A stretch of DNA of 64,000 nt from Leptodactylus fallax (lineage: Eukaryota; Chordata; Amphibia; Anura; Leptodactylidae), in assembly GCA_947044405.1 (NCBI GenBank), contig CAMRHE010000035.1, positions 7,103,501-7,167,500 on the forward strand, given 5' to 3'. Shown in pieces: positions 43,225-56,775 of this stretch. A program made the translations under genes and the position numbers. A model generated the notes under the pieces. The model searched no databases, was not told where the DNA came from, and saw only the letters and a program-made list of their open reading frames with translations. The number at the start of each line of letters is the position of its first letter. The first letter of the stretch is position 1.

Positions 43225-43901
43225 TCCTAGTACTGACAAAGCATTAATGCGATAAAGCTCACATATAAGGGAACACTTGCAATATCAATTACTATTTCAT
43301 ATATATAAAAATATGTATTTAAACTGAAATACATTCTAGTATTCCAGATATAGCATCTGCCTTTATATTTGTAAGAAACTGTAAATTATGGTGCAAAACT
43401 ACAGCTGATTAGCCCCATTGTTTCTGAGGCCAATCAGCGAGTAATCAGCAAATAAATCATAGCTCTGTTTTGGCTTTCCACATGGCCTGAAATTATAGAG
43501 GACTCTGAGGTGGAAGACCACATCAAATTCCTCTTCACTTCCTGCCATAAACAGTAAGCACCCTTAACCAAGAATCAGGGTCCTGCTACAGTAGCTACAA
43601 TTGAACAAACTGCGAGTTACTGTACCTACATTTTTATGAATTTACAGAGCCCATAATATATTACTTCAATCATGTTTCTGCAAAAGGATATTTTAAAAAA
43701 AAATCATAAGAATGCAAAATCTCAGCTCCTGACACTTTGATCTCATGTGGTAGAAAATCCAAAAGGTTAGCTAACCAAGACAAGTGACACTTTTGTCTCC
43801 AGGGAAGCAAACCCATCAAGGAATGTAACATTTTACTAGATGCTAGTGGTAAAAAGTAAAAAGTAGACAATGTGCAAAAAAAAAAAAAATCTAAAGCCTA
43901 T
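43225..43901. other. No recognisable feature
   Basis: Unique-looking AT-rich sequence. Confidence 0.5.
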
Positions 43902-43905
43902 CTAG

Positions 43906-44875
43906 TGCCGCAACCCAGTCGGATGAGACCGGAGGATGGGAGTAGTAGTGGCGGATGCTGTGCCACCTAGCCGGCCAAGTACGCCCCCAAGCGGCTCCAG
44001 TCCCACTCCTAGGCCGGACAAAGTCAAGGGGGGTCCTGCAGCACTACCGGATGGTGGTGGTAGTAGTTCTTTCCCCCGGGGCACTTCCAGTTGAAGAGGG
44101 AACCTCTCCTTCCTGAGCCGGTGTGGTGTTGGTCGGAAGAGCCCTGATGGTAAAGCAGGCACGACTCAGGATTCAGCGTTGCAGGTAAACCAAACAGCCG
44201 TTTATTAAGGCAACTTGAACAGAAGGACAACAGTAGCTTCCAGATGGGGGTAGTAGTCCTGCAGTGTCCTAACCCCAGCCTTGGTTCTTGGAGGGTGCCC
44301 AAAGACAGTATAGGCTCCACAGTATGGCCTTCTCTACTCCACCTCTGTACCTCTCCCAGCTAGCTATACTGGGGATAGAGTTACAGGGAGTCCTGACAGG
44401 GATCTGGTTACCTGGAGACTAGGCCCGTATGCGACTCTCCTGTCAGGGTCCTCTCCTGCTCCTCTGGGCATGACACCAAATAAGTCCAGCCACGTGTAAA
44501 ACGTTACTCCCTTGCTCTGGGCTGTCTTTAGATGAGCCTGGGGCTGATGATATCCCTCCTGAGGCTGTGAGAGCGGCGGTTGGCCTTCAGTCCAGAGGCT
44601 GGTGGCAGGTCAGCTCTGCACACCTAGTCTGGCTTACAGCATGCACTGAACTGACTTTCAACCGTCGCCGGGGAGATTATATCTCCTCACAACCCCGCCC
44701 AATGGCCTGTGATAGGCCAGGGCTGAACCAAGTCTGGGCTTGAACACTGCAGGGGGAAACATTTAAGGGAAAAGCTGCACATAAATACACTTAACACAGA
44801 ACAGAACTTACAGACATAGAACCCAGAGGCACACAAGACAAACACATAAAAGCAGTAGCCCTCTGGGATGCTGCA
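43906..44875 (-). mobile_element. Solo LTR, family B (970 bp)
   Basis: Read on the minus strand it starts TGCAGCATCCCAGAGGGC and ends CCGACTGGGTTGCGGCA. It is flanked by a perfect 4-bp duplication CTAG (43902-43905, 44876-44879). A polyadenylation signal (TTTATT on plus) is at 44201-44206, about 300 bp before the 3' end, so an R-U5 part of about that size is implied. The sequence is GC-rich and unrelated to family A. No internal region. Confidence 0.85.
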
Positions 44876-44879
44876 CTAG

Positions 44880-45979
44880 TTCACTGAAAGATGTCTCAAA
44901 AGGCCAAAGTGATCTCTAACTACAAAATGTTTAAAACTAGTTTTGTTTTTTTTTCCATTTCAAGTACAAAATATCATAGGAAGTGACTATTTTATAAGGT
45001 GCATTATTTGTTTCCATTATTTTCCATTGTTCAAGTTACATAAAATATGGAAAAATGTGCAATTTTTATTTCTGTTATTGATATTATCATGAAAAAGAAT
45101 CTCTTTGGAAAATACCCAGCTAAACAATAAAAAGCACCATAAATGATTTAGCAGATGTAAGATTTGTGAAAGGAGGACAAAATGATAAATTTAATAGTGG
45201 TTGTTAAAGGAAAAGAATGTGCAGATGCAATAATAAACCTCTAAGTGAAAAAGGGAAGTATTTGAAGTACTTAGTACAGCATAAAGCAACTATGTGTTTT
45301 GGGGGAGTTGGAAAACATCCTGATAAAAAACAGTGAAGAAGTCAGTTCTCACTCAGAAGCTCATTTGCACGAAGCTGTGATGAGTCACATGTATCTACCT
45401 TTCAAAGCACTGGCAATAATTCTGAACTGGCATTACTCTCCACATGACGTGAACACATATTTATTCATGCTGTGTATGGAATGGACATTTTGGCAGCTAA
45501 ACACCTCAAGTGAAATGGAGTAAGACTGTCCATGATATGATAGCCAAGCCAGTGGGATTCTAGGAGACACTGTGAAAACCATCTGGCTCATGTTCAAACA
45601 AAATAATCCCTCAGGCATTATTTTTAACAAAACAAAAAAATGTGTATGCTCAATTTATGTTTCCAAGTTTCAAGTTCAAAGTCACAGCAGTGTCAGAGTA
45701 ACAACACTTCCATGTATTATAATGTATTATGTTATGTATGTAGGTCTACAGGCATTTGTACTGTACAAGAGACATCACAATGTCAGGCAACGCAAAAATA
45801 ATATTGGCAGAATTTTCATGAAAGTTATAAAACAATGATATTTGATGACCTATGTCACACACACAGCAGGAAAAATGGGGAAGTATTATTTCAATTGAAA
45901 CTAAATGCATATTCTCCAAATACTGTACACTGCCCCCTCAACTTGTGATGTGAAATTGTTCTGAGACAATCATTATAAT
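44880..45979. other. No recognisable feature
   Basis: AT-rich unique sequence with no motif-bearing frame. Confidence 0.5.
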
Positions 45980-45983
45980 TTAA

Positions 45984-46475
45984 AGAGACTAACTACCACC
46001 TCCCTTAAGCATAGTCAACTGTCACCACAGGGTTACAGAGCAGATTACAGTGATAAACAACATATGTGTATTATGTATGTCACTTTTGTAGATTTGGAGA
46101 AAAACAATGGTTTATGCAGATTAGACAACTGGTGCACTAGAGAGGGGGCTTCAGCTCCCTGGAGCACTGTTCTTGCTACTCAGATCCCTAGCATCTTTTG
46201 CTCATGATAACCTCATGCAGTGGAGGTTGATCCTCCCACTGCTATGACATCACTCATCCTACTTGAGCATCAAGAGCAGTGATCCCAGATCTGAAGGTCT
46301 TCCCCCCCCCCCATGTACCAACTGATTCATTTGCTTAAGACATGTGACAAAGTTGTTTTTAATCCAAATCTACAAATATCACATACATAATAAAGGTATG
46401 TTGTTTATCACTGTAATGTGCTCTATAATACAGTGGTAGACATTGAATATGCTTGAGGGATGTGGTATATTTCTT
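45984..46475. repeat. TTAA-flanked MITE with about 115-bp inverted repeats
   Basis: TTAA lies at 45980-45983 and 46476-46479. The left arm (ACCACCTCCCTTAAGCAT, then ATTACAGTGATAAACAACAT and TTTGTAGATTTGGA) and the right arm (TCCAAATCTACAAATATC, ATGTTGTTTATCACTGTAAT, ATGCTTGAGGGATGTGGT) are imperfect reverse complements over about 115 bp. TTAA duplication is used by piggyBac and Kolobok elements; the ends do not match the piggyBac element at 26422, so Kolobok-like is also possible. No coding capacity. Confidence 0.75.
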
Positions 46476-47168
46476 TTAACCCCCCCCCCCACCTTTGAAA
46501 GAACCCTGCTTGGGCTTGAGCAAACTGCATTACATTTCCAGGGACATTTGTCAATTTCTGCAGTCCTAAATTCAGAGCCTCGGGGCTAGAGCCCCGATCT
46601 TGGTCTTATTTTAAAGGCAAGACTTGTTGGTTGCCCACCCAGATTTTGAGATATCACTGGTTAAAGCAGAGTTGTATATACTCGCAACTTTCACTATAAC
46701 CAGTGTGCAGGAGAATATTATTCTCCTGTCACTTCAGATGACCCCACAGAAGGGGGTACCATGTAATTTTGTTCATGATATCACTCCCCATTATCACTCA
46801 GAAGCACACTTGCCACTTAACCCCTTATATGCTACAGTCAATGCTGACTACAGTACCTAAGTCGTTTTACAGAAAAAAGTTCAAATAGACTTTTTTTCCC
46901 TTGTTAATGAAAAAAACAAAATACAAAGTTGGTAACATTACATCTATACCAATCCCTAAAAAAAATTATCATGTTATTTATTCAACATGATAAACACCGT
47001 AAACCTTAAAATTCAGAAGCCAGAAGTGATGTTTTCTGTTCATCTCACCTCTCAAAAACAAAAAGTATTAAAAACTGATAAAAGGGGGGGGGGGGGGGGG
47101 TGCATGGTCTGGATGTCCATGTGAATGGCCGCCTGAGACTACGGCTCCTGGTCTGCACCGCCTGAAAC
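46476..47168. other. No gene; homopolymer runs
   Basis: C-run at 46481-46490 and G-run at about 47085-47100, otherwise unique-looking. Confidence 0.5.
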
Positions 47169-48885
47169 TTGAGCAAGTCCGTCCATATGGTAAAAAAAAA
47201 ACTACCTCCTATGAAGAACCAGGGCTCCTTGCTACCTAATTTGGGGACCCCATCCTTGGACTCTTACCTTCAGCAGTCCCCAAGTGTCTCCACACCAGCA
47301 CCAGCGACACAAGCGGCTGTCCGCCATTACTCCTTACCGCAGGACGACTCGCAACATGTGCTTCTTGGAACTGGGGACTCCCGAGCCTCCTCCCTGCCAG
47401 CGCTCCTGCTTGGACATCCACTGGCTTCGGGCCACAGATGAGTGACATCAACGGCCTCCTGTCATATCCTTGTCCCCCATGGCCTCAGAGTTCCAGCCAG
47501 GCCGGGGAGGTCCGGGATCCATCTTCCCTGGGAAACTCGCCGCCTCCATCTTCCTCACTGTTGAGCTCCCAGGGCCCCTCTTCTCCTGCTCCTGACACCT
47601 CCTGTAATGCTAGCCCAGAGCATGTGGCACTGAATACATCACTGTGGCCCTCAGTGGCTGATGGAGCCCCCCTGCACTCCTTACATGAGGATCAGCATCT
47701 ATTTGAGCCTCCACATGGCACTTCTCAGCCTCACCCGCTGCAGCACTTCCTTATGGCTAACTCCCCTCTGCACCCCTCTTTGGAGTCGAAATTAAGGGAA
47801 GCAGCCTGTGAGATTCCACTGTACCCCCTGTATCCCCTGGTGCAGTTGGCCGAAGTGGATAACCCACAGGATACACAGTCATCAGAATACTTTTTCAATG
47901 GCACCATCTCTTTTAGTTTCCCACTAGACTGTACTATAAAACCCTGGTGGATGAGATCAAACTGACACGTAAAAAGGAAATAGCAGAGGTCAGATTGAAT
48001 CTCCGCCAGCTCTCGGAGCAAGTGGACATTCTTGAAAATGCCCATGATGACACCAGATGGTATATCTCTCATATGCAGGAGGTGGTGACTTCTCATGCGG
48101 TGGCCCTCCAAAATACCTCCTGCCATCTTGAGGACTTGGACAATAGAGGTCGGCGTCATAACATTCGGGTGTGAGGTCTGGAGAGGAGGATATTAAAGTT
48201 ACACTGGAAACGATCTTCATTCTGATACTGGGTAAACCTCTTGTATTAAACTTCAGAAACGGAGACCCCCAGGGCTCTTTGCTGTCTGTCTTCTGGGAAC
48301 ACCAATTACCATACTGCTGAGGCTTCCCATTTGTTCTTATGGTCTGTAAAAATGGCCAGTTGGATACCCTGAGAACATTCGCAGATCTACCTGCCTTCTG
48401 TTCCTCATTAGATATTCCAAAGCCTCCTATGCAAGATTGGGAGGCAAATGCGCCTACCCCACCTCCGCCACCTGTCTGGAAACCGGTTTCCCAGAAGAAG
48501 CGTTGCGTTCCCTCTATGGACTCTGCCTTCCCACCCTCCACACTGTGACTCTCCTTGCTGATGCGTCCTGGGTCCCCTGAAGATTTGACACGTTGTCCTC
48601 CCTCTCCATCCTGCTGTATTATCCACTGATGATGCTGCAATTGCTGGTTAACTGTTCAGTTCTTTCCTGTTTTTTTTCCCCTTTCTATATATTTTATTGC
48701 TCTGTTCTTTTTTGCACTTTTTCCATTTTCTATATGCGGTGGAGATTGTTGAGAGTGTATCTTTGCAGGGGTAGGCTGGTTCTGGCTCCTGTTTGCTAGG
48801 CTCCCATGTCCTCATACTCCGTTACTTGAGGGTGATTTGCCAAGCTCTTATATATTTCTATATACTGTATTAGTCTACAGTACTT
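47169..48885 (+). pseudogene. L1-type LINE ORF1 relic and downstream sequence
   Basis: ORF1 protein of L1 elements binds RNA as a coiled-coil trimer. A Pro/Ser/Gln-rich N-terminal part (47169-47940) is followed by a coiled coil (VDEIKLTRKKEIAEVRLNLR, then LSEQVDILENAHDD and QEVVTSHAVALQNT), and by the signature DLDNRGRRHNIRV at 48135-48174. A TGA follows where relatives have Arg (CGA decay). After a deletion and frameshifts, GFPFVLMVCKNGQLDTLRTF and ADLPAFCSSLDIPKP (48315-48420) correspond to the C-terminal domain. Downstream T-rich sequence (48660-48740) resembles the inter-ORF region. Tc1 copy 7 inserts at 48896. ORF2 is not present. Confidence 0.75.
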
Positions 48886-48896
48886 TTGTATAGATA

Positions 48897-50527
48897 CAGT
48901 GCCTTGCGAAAGTATTTGGCCCCCTTGAACTTTTCAACCTTTTGCCACATTTCAGGCTTCAAACATAACGATATAAAATTTTAATTTTTTGGTGAAGAAT
49001 CAGCAACAAGTGGGACACAATCGTGAAGTGGAACGAAATTTATTGGATATTTTAAACTTTTGTAAAAAATAAAAAACTGAAAAATGGGGCATGCCAAACT
49101 ATTAGGCCCCCTTAAGTTAATACTTTGTAGCGCCACCTTTTGCTGCGATTTCAACTGCAAGTCGCTTGGGGTATGTCTCTATCAGTTTTGCACATTGAGA
49201 GACTGAAATTCTTGCCCAATCTTCCTTGGAAAACAGCTCGAGCTCAGTGAGGTCGGATGGAGAGCGTTTGTGAACAGCAGTTTTCAGCTCTTTCCACAGA
49301 TTCTCGATTGGATTCAGGTCTGGACTTTGACTTGGCCATTCTAACACCTGGATACGTTTATTTGTGAACCATTCCATTTTAGATTTTGCTTTATGTTTGG
49401 GATCATTGTCTTGTTGGAAGATAAATCTCCGTCCCAGTCTCAGGTCTTTTGCTGACTCCAACAGGTTTTCTTCCAGAATGGTCCTGTATTTGGTTCCATC
49501 CATCTTCCCATCAATTTTAACCATCTTCCCTGTCCCTGCTGAAGAAAAGCAGGCCCAAACCATGATGCTGCCACCACCATGTTTGACAGTGGGGTGGTGT
49601 GTTCAGGGTCATGAGCTGTGTCGCTTTTACGCCAAACATATCGTTTTGCATTGTGGCCAAAAAGTTCGATTTTGGTTTCATCTGACCAGAGCACCTTCTT
49701 CCACATGTTTGGTGTGTCTCCCAGGTGGCTTGTGGCAAACTTTAAACGAGACTTTTTATGGATATCTTTGAGAAATGGCTTTCTTCTTGCCACTCTTCAA
49801 TAAAGGCCAGATTTGTGCAGTGTGCGACTGATTGTTGTCCTATGGACAGACTCTCCCACCTCAGCTGTAGATCTCTGCAGTTCATCCAGAGTGATCATGG
49901 GCCTCTTGGCTGCATCTCTGATCAGTCTTCTCCTTGTTTGAGATGAAAGTTTAGCGGGACGGCCGGGTCTTGGTAGATTTGCAGTGGTCTGATACTCCTT
50001 CCATTTCAATATGATTGCTTGCACAGTGCTTCTTGAGATGTTTAAAGTTTGGGAAATCTTTTTGTATCCAAATCCGGCTTTAAACTTCTCCACAACAGTA
50101 TCACGGACCTGCCTGGTGTGTTCCTTGGTCTTCATGATACTCTCTGTGCTTTAAACAGAACCCTGAGACTATCACAGAGTAGGTGCATTTATACGGAGAC
50201 TTGATTACACACAGGTGGATTATATTTATCATCATCAGTCATTTAGGACAACATTGGATCATTCAGCGATTCTCACTGAACTTCTGGAGTGAGTTTGCTG
50301 CACTGAAAGTAAAGGGGCCGAATAATATTGCACGCCCCACTTTTCAGTTTTTTATTTTTTACAAAAGTTTAAAATAACCAATAAATTTCGTTTCACTTCA
50401 CAATTGTGTCCCACTTGTTGTTGATTCTTCACCAAAAAATTTAAATTTTATATCTTATTGTTTGAAGCCTGAAATGTGGCAAAAGGTTGAAAAGTTCAAG
50501 GGGGCAGAATACTTTCGCAATGCACTG
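48897..50527 (-). mobile_element. Tc1-like transposon, copy 7
   Basis: The element is 1631 bp, flanked by TA (48895-48896, 50528-50529), with arms beginning CAGTGCCTTGCGAAAGTATT and CAGTGCATTGCGAAAGTATT. Same family as copy 6, opposite strand, about 10 kb away. It follows directly after the L1 relic. Confidence 0.93.
49117..50135 (-). pseudogene. Transposase of Tc1 copy 7 with one stop and one frameshift
   Basis: It starts MKTKEHTRQVRDTVVEKFKA. A TGA at about 49794-49796 (after HKSGLY, where copy 6 has Gly GGA) ends the first frame. The second frame carries WSDETKIELFG and loses phase at CACACCACCCCACTG (49586-49600), where copy 6 has one more base (CACACCATCCCCACTG). The third frame has QQDNDPKH and [10 protein letters not shown] with an intact Glu. 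So this copy keeps the complete catalytic triad but not the frame, whereas copy 6 keeps the frame but not the Glu. Confidence 0.9.
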
Positions 50528-50529
50528 TA

Positions 50530-51890
50530 TATATAGTCCTTGCAGAGTTTGGAGCACGTCACTCGAGTGTATAAAGTCTATGGGTAATTCAGAACAGATT
50601 AACCAAAATACTATGAATTAAAGTAATTTTTTTTTTTGTAAACTTTGCTGACTTTTTAATTACTTTTCTCCCTAATATTTGTAGAAGAAGGTTTCATTAT
50701 GGAAATAGCAAAAGTAAATATCTATACTGGCAAGAACACCTTTACTGGAAGTCAAGTGAGGTGTGGCTATAGCTGAGGATCAGCACCAAATCAGCTGATC
50801 TATCTAAATAATTATTATTCCCCCAGTTGTACCACACACCCTCTATCAACAACTTAAAACTGCCATCACTAAGGTTTACCTTCTGAATGTGTCATAATCA
50901 CCAAATATCAACAAAAAATCAACAGTACAATTTCCCTGAAAAGTATACACAATTAGAGGATTTTCTTTACATACACCAAAGCTGCAGGGATTAAAGGGTG
51001 TCATTATAGCATGATTTAGAAAGTTAGTTTGAGCTATTTGTAATAAAAATGGTTTACAGGTTGTTTGTAATGTTTCCTAAAATAGAAGGGGACACAAATA
51101 ATTATAAAAAAGGAAATGTAATGTAATAGAATGTTATGTCTCGGTCACTCATTAAAACTGTTGTTAGCCTCAAAGTAACATTGTATGCATTTCAATAATC
51201 TGTGATCCATAACACTGAAGGTCACTCCTGGTATCATGGATGGTTAGTGATGACCTTGGGTGAACAAAGGTTCAAAGAAGACAACACTACACTTTTGACA
51301 GTACGTTAGATCTAAAAAAAAATAATAATAAAAAAAAATATTTAAACGTTTCCCTTTCCTTTAATTATTTTCAGTATTGGTTAATAAACCAACAGTACAA
51401 AGTCTAACAGCCTAAAGCTTGAAATATAAAAGACAATGATCACTAGCAAAAGCCTGGTCACTTAAATAAGGGCAACACTCATTATTCAACAAATCTGACC
51501 TACAGGGAATCAAAATGGAGGCTTTGGAGATTGTCATGTTTTGCAACTTTGCATGCTTTTAAAAAAAACTATTTATTTTACTAAAATATCTGCAGTTCAA
51601 AAATGCAGTACTGCGGCCATTATCAATCTATACTACTAGCTACAATACACTGCAATAATTGCCTTTTATTTGATGGACAAAATTTTACAATTGTTGTAGA
51701 GGTGATTGTGGGTACTGCATCATTTTCCCATAGACTTAAAAGGGACACTGCGGCAGGATCGGCAATCACAGCTACTAAAAGTATGGTGAGTAAGTTGCGT
51801 ACTGCCTGGCATGTAAACAATGTCAGGAACAGCACTATCTGGGAAACAGCTGATTGGTGGACCCCACCAATCTAACATTGATGGCCTATG
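50530..51890. other. No gene; AT-rich unique sequence
   Basis: No motif-bearing frame. At 51838-51885 GCTGATTGGTGGACCCCACC and CATTGATGGCCTATG are phrases of a dispersed frog repeat also seen at 52210-52280 and 55545-55590. Confidence 0.5.
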
Positions 51891-52141
51891 TTAAGGCTAA
51901 GGCTACACGGCAACTTTGGTTGCAACTCTCGTTGCATAGCCACAGAATGCCATGTCAGCCCATTTCACTAATATAAGTGAATAGAATTGCATGCAACAAT
52001 ATGCAACTGCAACTTCTAGTCACAAGAATCCAGCAGTCTCAGAACCTTCAGGATCACAGTACAGAAGTTGCAGGGCAGCACAGCGATCTTTGGTCATGCA
52101 ACAAGAGTCGCGGCCAAAGCTGCCTTATAGCCCTAGCCTAA
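51891..52141. repeat. Foldback MITE beginning TTAAGGCTAAGGCTACACGG
   Basis: The left arm TAAGGCTAAGGCTACACGG, CAACTTTGGTTGCAACTC and TCGTTGCA is mirrored on the right by TGCAACAAGAGTCGCGGCCA, AAGCTGCCTTATAG and CCCTAGCCTAA, about 45 bp per arm. About 250 bp with no coding capacity. TTA/TAA at the edges could be a 3-bp target duplication. Confidence 0.7.
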
Positions 52142-52464
52142 GAATAGGCTACACATTTTATAAGGTAGATAACAATTTTAACATTTAAAAATCATTTTCA
52201 AAATCCACACTTAAATATTGATGGCCTGTTCTGAGGACAAGCACTCAATATCAGATTGGAGGGAATTTTACTCCCAGTTCAACTGTTTACTAGGATTGTG
52301 TACTAAATTGTATGGCGATTGTGCTTGATATTGCAGCTCGATCTCATTCACTTGAATGGGACTGAGCTGCAGAAAAGTTATGTAACCAATATAGCCCTTT
52401 AACCACCCATACACTATAAACCCTCTTAACCCTGAAAGGACATACTGTATATAAACTGCCTTGC

Positions 52465-52665
52465 AGTGTTGTTCAGCTGCAGAAGCAGGAGTCAGCTGTT
52501 ATTACAGCTGGAGTTCCTATAGGGAAGGCAGAGGTGGTTTATTACCTTCCCTACCTTCCCGAGCGCTGTGTGATTACAGTGTCAGACTGAAGTGCCTAGG
52601 GTCCACTAGAAGAATTTGTTCTGTGGGCTCACCCAACAGCTTCCTGGTAATAGCCTACAGCACAG
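52465..52665 (+). repeat. Dispersed repeat, second copy (see 25375)
   Basis: Same order of phrases as at 25375-25566, including ATAGGGAAGGCAGAGGTGGT, CCTTCCC and GTGTCAGACTGAAGTGCC. A degraded third part lies at 55254-55320. Confidence 0.65.
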
Positions 52666-53333
52666 CTCTTTCACTGAAAACTTGCATATGTGCTGGCTAC
52701 CCAGTAATACCTCCATGGCTGGGTCATGCACAGTAGTATATGGGGAATGACACGGCATTGAAGCACTTTACACATGCACAAGATTTTAGTGAAGTAGTTG
52801 TTATGCAGGCATAGCACATTTATAAAGGGCAACCAGGCATACAGCATATACATATATAAATTTAAAATGAGGTATAGGACATATATAAGGATACAAACAA
52901 GCTTATTACATAGCTACTGTAAATGTATGACCTTGCATAGCACAAATATAATATAAATTGAGCATATTACATACTTTATATCATATTTAAAGGCATACAG
53001 TAACCTACAATGGCAATACTCTACCATTATTTTAAAAAATATATACTTTTTTAATAGATAAAAACAAAATCATTTATGCTGACAGTCACATATAGGCTCA
53101 GTTAATACTAGTACACCCTTTTTGCATATAATGGTTGAAATGGGGACCATCAATACAGGCAGGGTAGGCACTGAAAGATTTCCCAAATACAATCTGATCA
53201 GAACCTTACTGAGGGTCACTCTCTCCCCTATTTATACATTTTGTGAGGTTCTGCCTCTCCCCCATTTATACATTTACTGAGGGACTCCTCCCCCACATGT
53301 ATAAGTGGTGGGGAGGGCATCTCTCAGTGAATG
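52666..53333. other. No recognisable feature
   Basis: AT-rich. Near 53210-53340 the phrases TTTATACATTT and CTCCCCC repeat loosely two or three times, before the TA of Tc1 copy 8. Confidence 0.45.
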
Positions 53334-53335
53334 TA

Positions 53336-54795
<1,460 letters not shown>

Positions 54796-54797
54796 TA

Positions 54798-55636
54798 TGA
54801 GTTGGGGAAGGTGGTCCATCAGCAAATGTATCAGTGGTGGTGGTGGGGCCTTAATCAGTTCTAAGTGTTCACAGATATTGAGAGCTCCTTTAGTAATTGT
54901 ATGGTGGTGTGGTTAGGGAGATTACATATACTGTTTGAGGTTCCCATTGTGCTTTGATATCTGTTACATTAATTCCAGACTTCATCTGTACAATCATAAT
55001 ACACTATACCTCAGTCAGTCCTCACTTGTACTGTCCCCTCTCTCCTGCCTTCTGTCACTTGCCAATCTTCTTCTCCACAGCACCCCATCCTCACAATCAG
55101 TGCCATGCTGTTGAGTAAAGAGTGAAAACAAGCTTTGCTCTGATTGGTTTAGGCTTAGTAAACCAGTGTTAGGCTTCACTTTAGCATTGCTCTCTAGGGT
55201 TAGCAATCGGGAAAGAAGTGAGTCTACTCTAGATAATGCAGGAGGTCAGGGAGCCAGTGTCAGACTGGGATGTCTAGGGCCCACCAGTGGAATTGTTTCT
55301 AGGGGCCCACCATCAGGACCCCTGCAGATCAGCGGTACCGAGACAGGGCGGCTAAAGGTAATCACATGCCGGGAGCCATGCTGCTCACCCACTATACCAT
55401 GTACACCACTGCACTACCTAAACCTACTGCTACACTCTGTATGGCAAGTGAACAGCGTGGCTCCAAGAATTGCTACCTTTACCTGTAGCCACACTGTCCT
55501 GGAAAAGCTGATCTGCAGAGGTCCTGGCTGTTGTATCATCGCAGATGTAATATTGATGGCCTATCCTAAGGACAGGCCATCAATATTAGAAAGATGGATA
55601 AATCCTTTAAAGAGATTGTCCAGGAATTGGAACTAT
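54798..55636. other. No gene; repeat fragments and a 39-bp palindrome
   Basis: A near-perfect palindrome centred on CCTATCCTAAGGACAGG lies at 55549-55587 (TATTGATGG ... CCATCAATA). I recognise it from an abundant frog repeat. A GTGTCAGACTGGGATGTC segment is at 55257. Nothing else supported. Confidence 0.5.
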
Positions 55637-56199
55637 TTTTATTAGAAAAGTAGAAAAAGTTCACAAACACTGTCACATACGAAAATACAATATAAAAACC
55701 ATAAACAGAGACAATACATAAATCTAAAACATAGCATAAATAACATCAACAAATAAAATACAAGAAAACGCCGGGACAAAAAATTTAAGATAAAAAAAAA
55801 AAAAAACAATCGCGAACCAGCCCCCATCCATTCTGCCTTTCACTCCGCCTTTCACTCTTCTCCAGTCTTTCTCCAGTCATCCGTCAGTCAAAACTCTAAC
55901 TATCCTGAAAACAAAGGAAAATCCAAATGAGCGATATATAATGGAAACATATAACGGAAACATATAACACTAACAAAATACTAACAAAATCCCCAACTGA
56001 AACTTACTATGAAAAAAAAATTTATTTATTTTTTTTTTCCTTCCCTTCACCACACCCGGCCAGCACCACGCCCCATGTCCTCCCATGTCCGCATAGTCCT
56101 GGTGCTGGCACCACCCACCACCGAGCCCCTGAACCCCGACCTGGCTCTCCGCTCTCAGGCTGGGCACACGAAACCTATATACCAAACCTTTCACCCCCA

Positions 56200-56450
56200 A
56201 AAGAAACCCCCCTCCCAAACAACCTACCCCCCTAAGAAAAACCCTTTAACTACTGGCATACAATGGAAATATGAATATGGAATATGGAAATGGAAAAATG
56301 AATATGAGATATGGAAATGAAATATGGAAATGGAAAATGGAAAACGGACACAAAATATGATAAGTGACAAATAACAAATAACAAATACCAGACAAAAAAA
56401 AAAAAACAAATACCAGACAAGAATACCAGACAAAAATACAGTAACAAAAC
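56200..56450 (-). repeat. Short-period repeats in the LINE 3' untranslated region
   Basis: ATATGGAAATGGAAAATGAA-type repeats (56260-56345), followed by ACAAATAACAAATACCAGAC-type repeats (56365-56435). They lie between the ORF2 end and the 3' end of the element. Confidence 0.75.
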
Positions 56451-56775
56451 CCACAATTCTATATAAACCGTTGAGACTCCCTTCCCTCCCATAAACCTCC
56501 CATGGGCCTAGGGTCGGTTATCCTCAAGCCTCTTACCCTTCCATCCGATTTCCAAAACAAAAATGCCTTTGCGGTGACACACCAGCCCTACACCAGGAAG
56601 GCCTACTTACCCTACCACTATGTCCCTATCTATCATTCTATCCCTACCCTATCCCTACCTGTCCCTCCCTACCATTAAAAAATAACAAACCCCACCCCTC
56701 GTGCAAAACCTTGCCCTCCCTATCCCTATCTGGCCCTAACCTAGCTAACCTATTTTTAATCCCTTATTCTATCCC

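Noticed and set aside
46481..46490. C-run and G-run (47085-47100) as G-quadruplex regulators
   Set aside because: Single homopolymer runs without the four-tract pattern, and no gene nearby to regulate.
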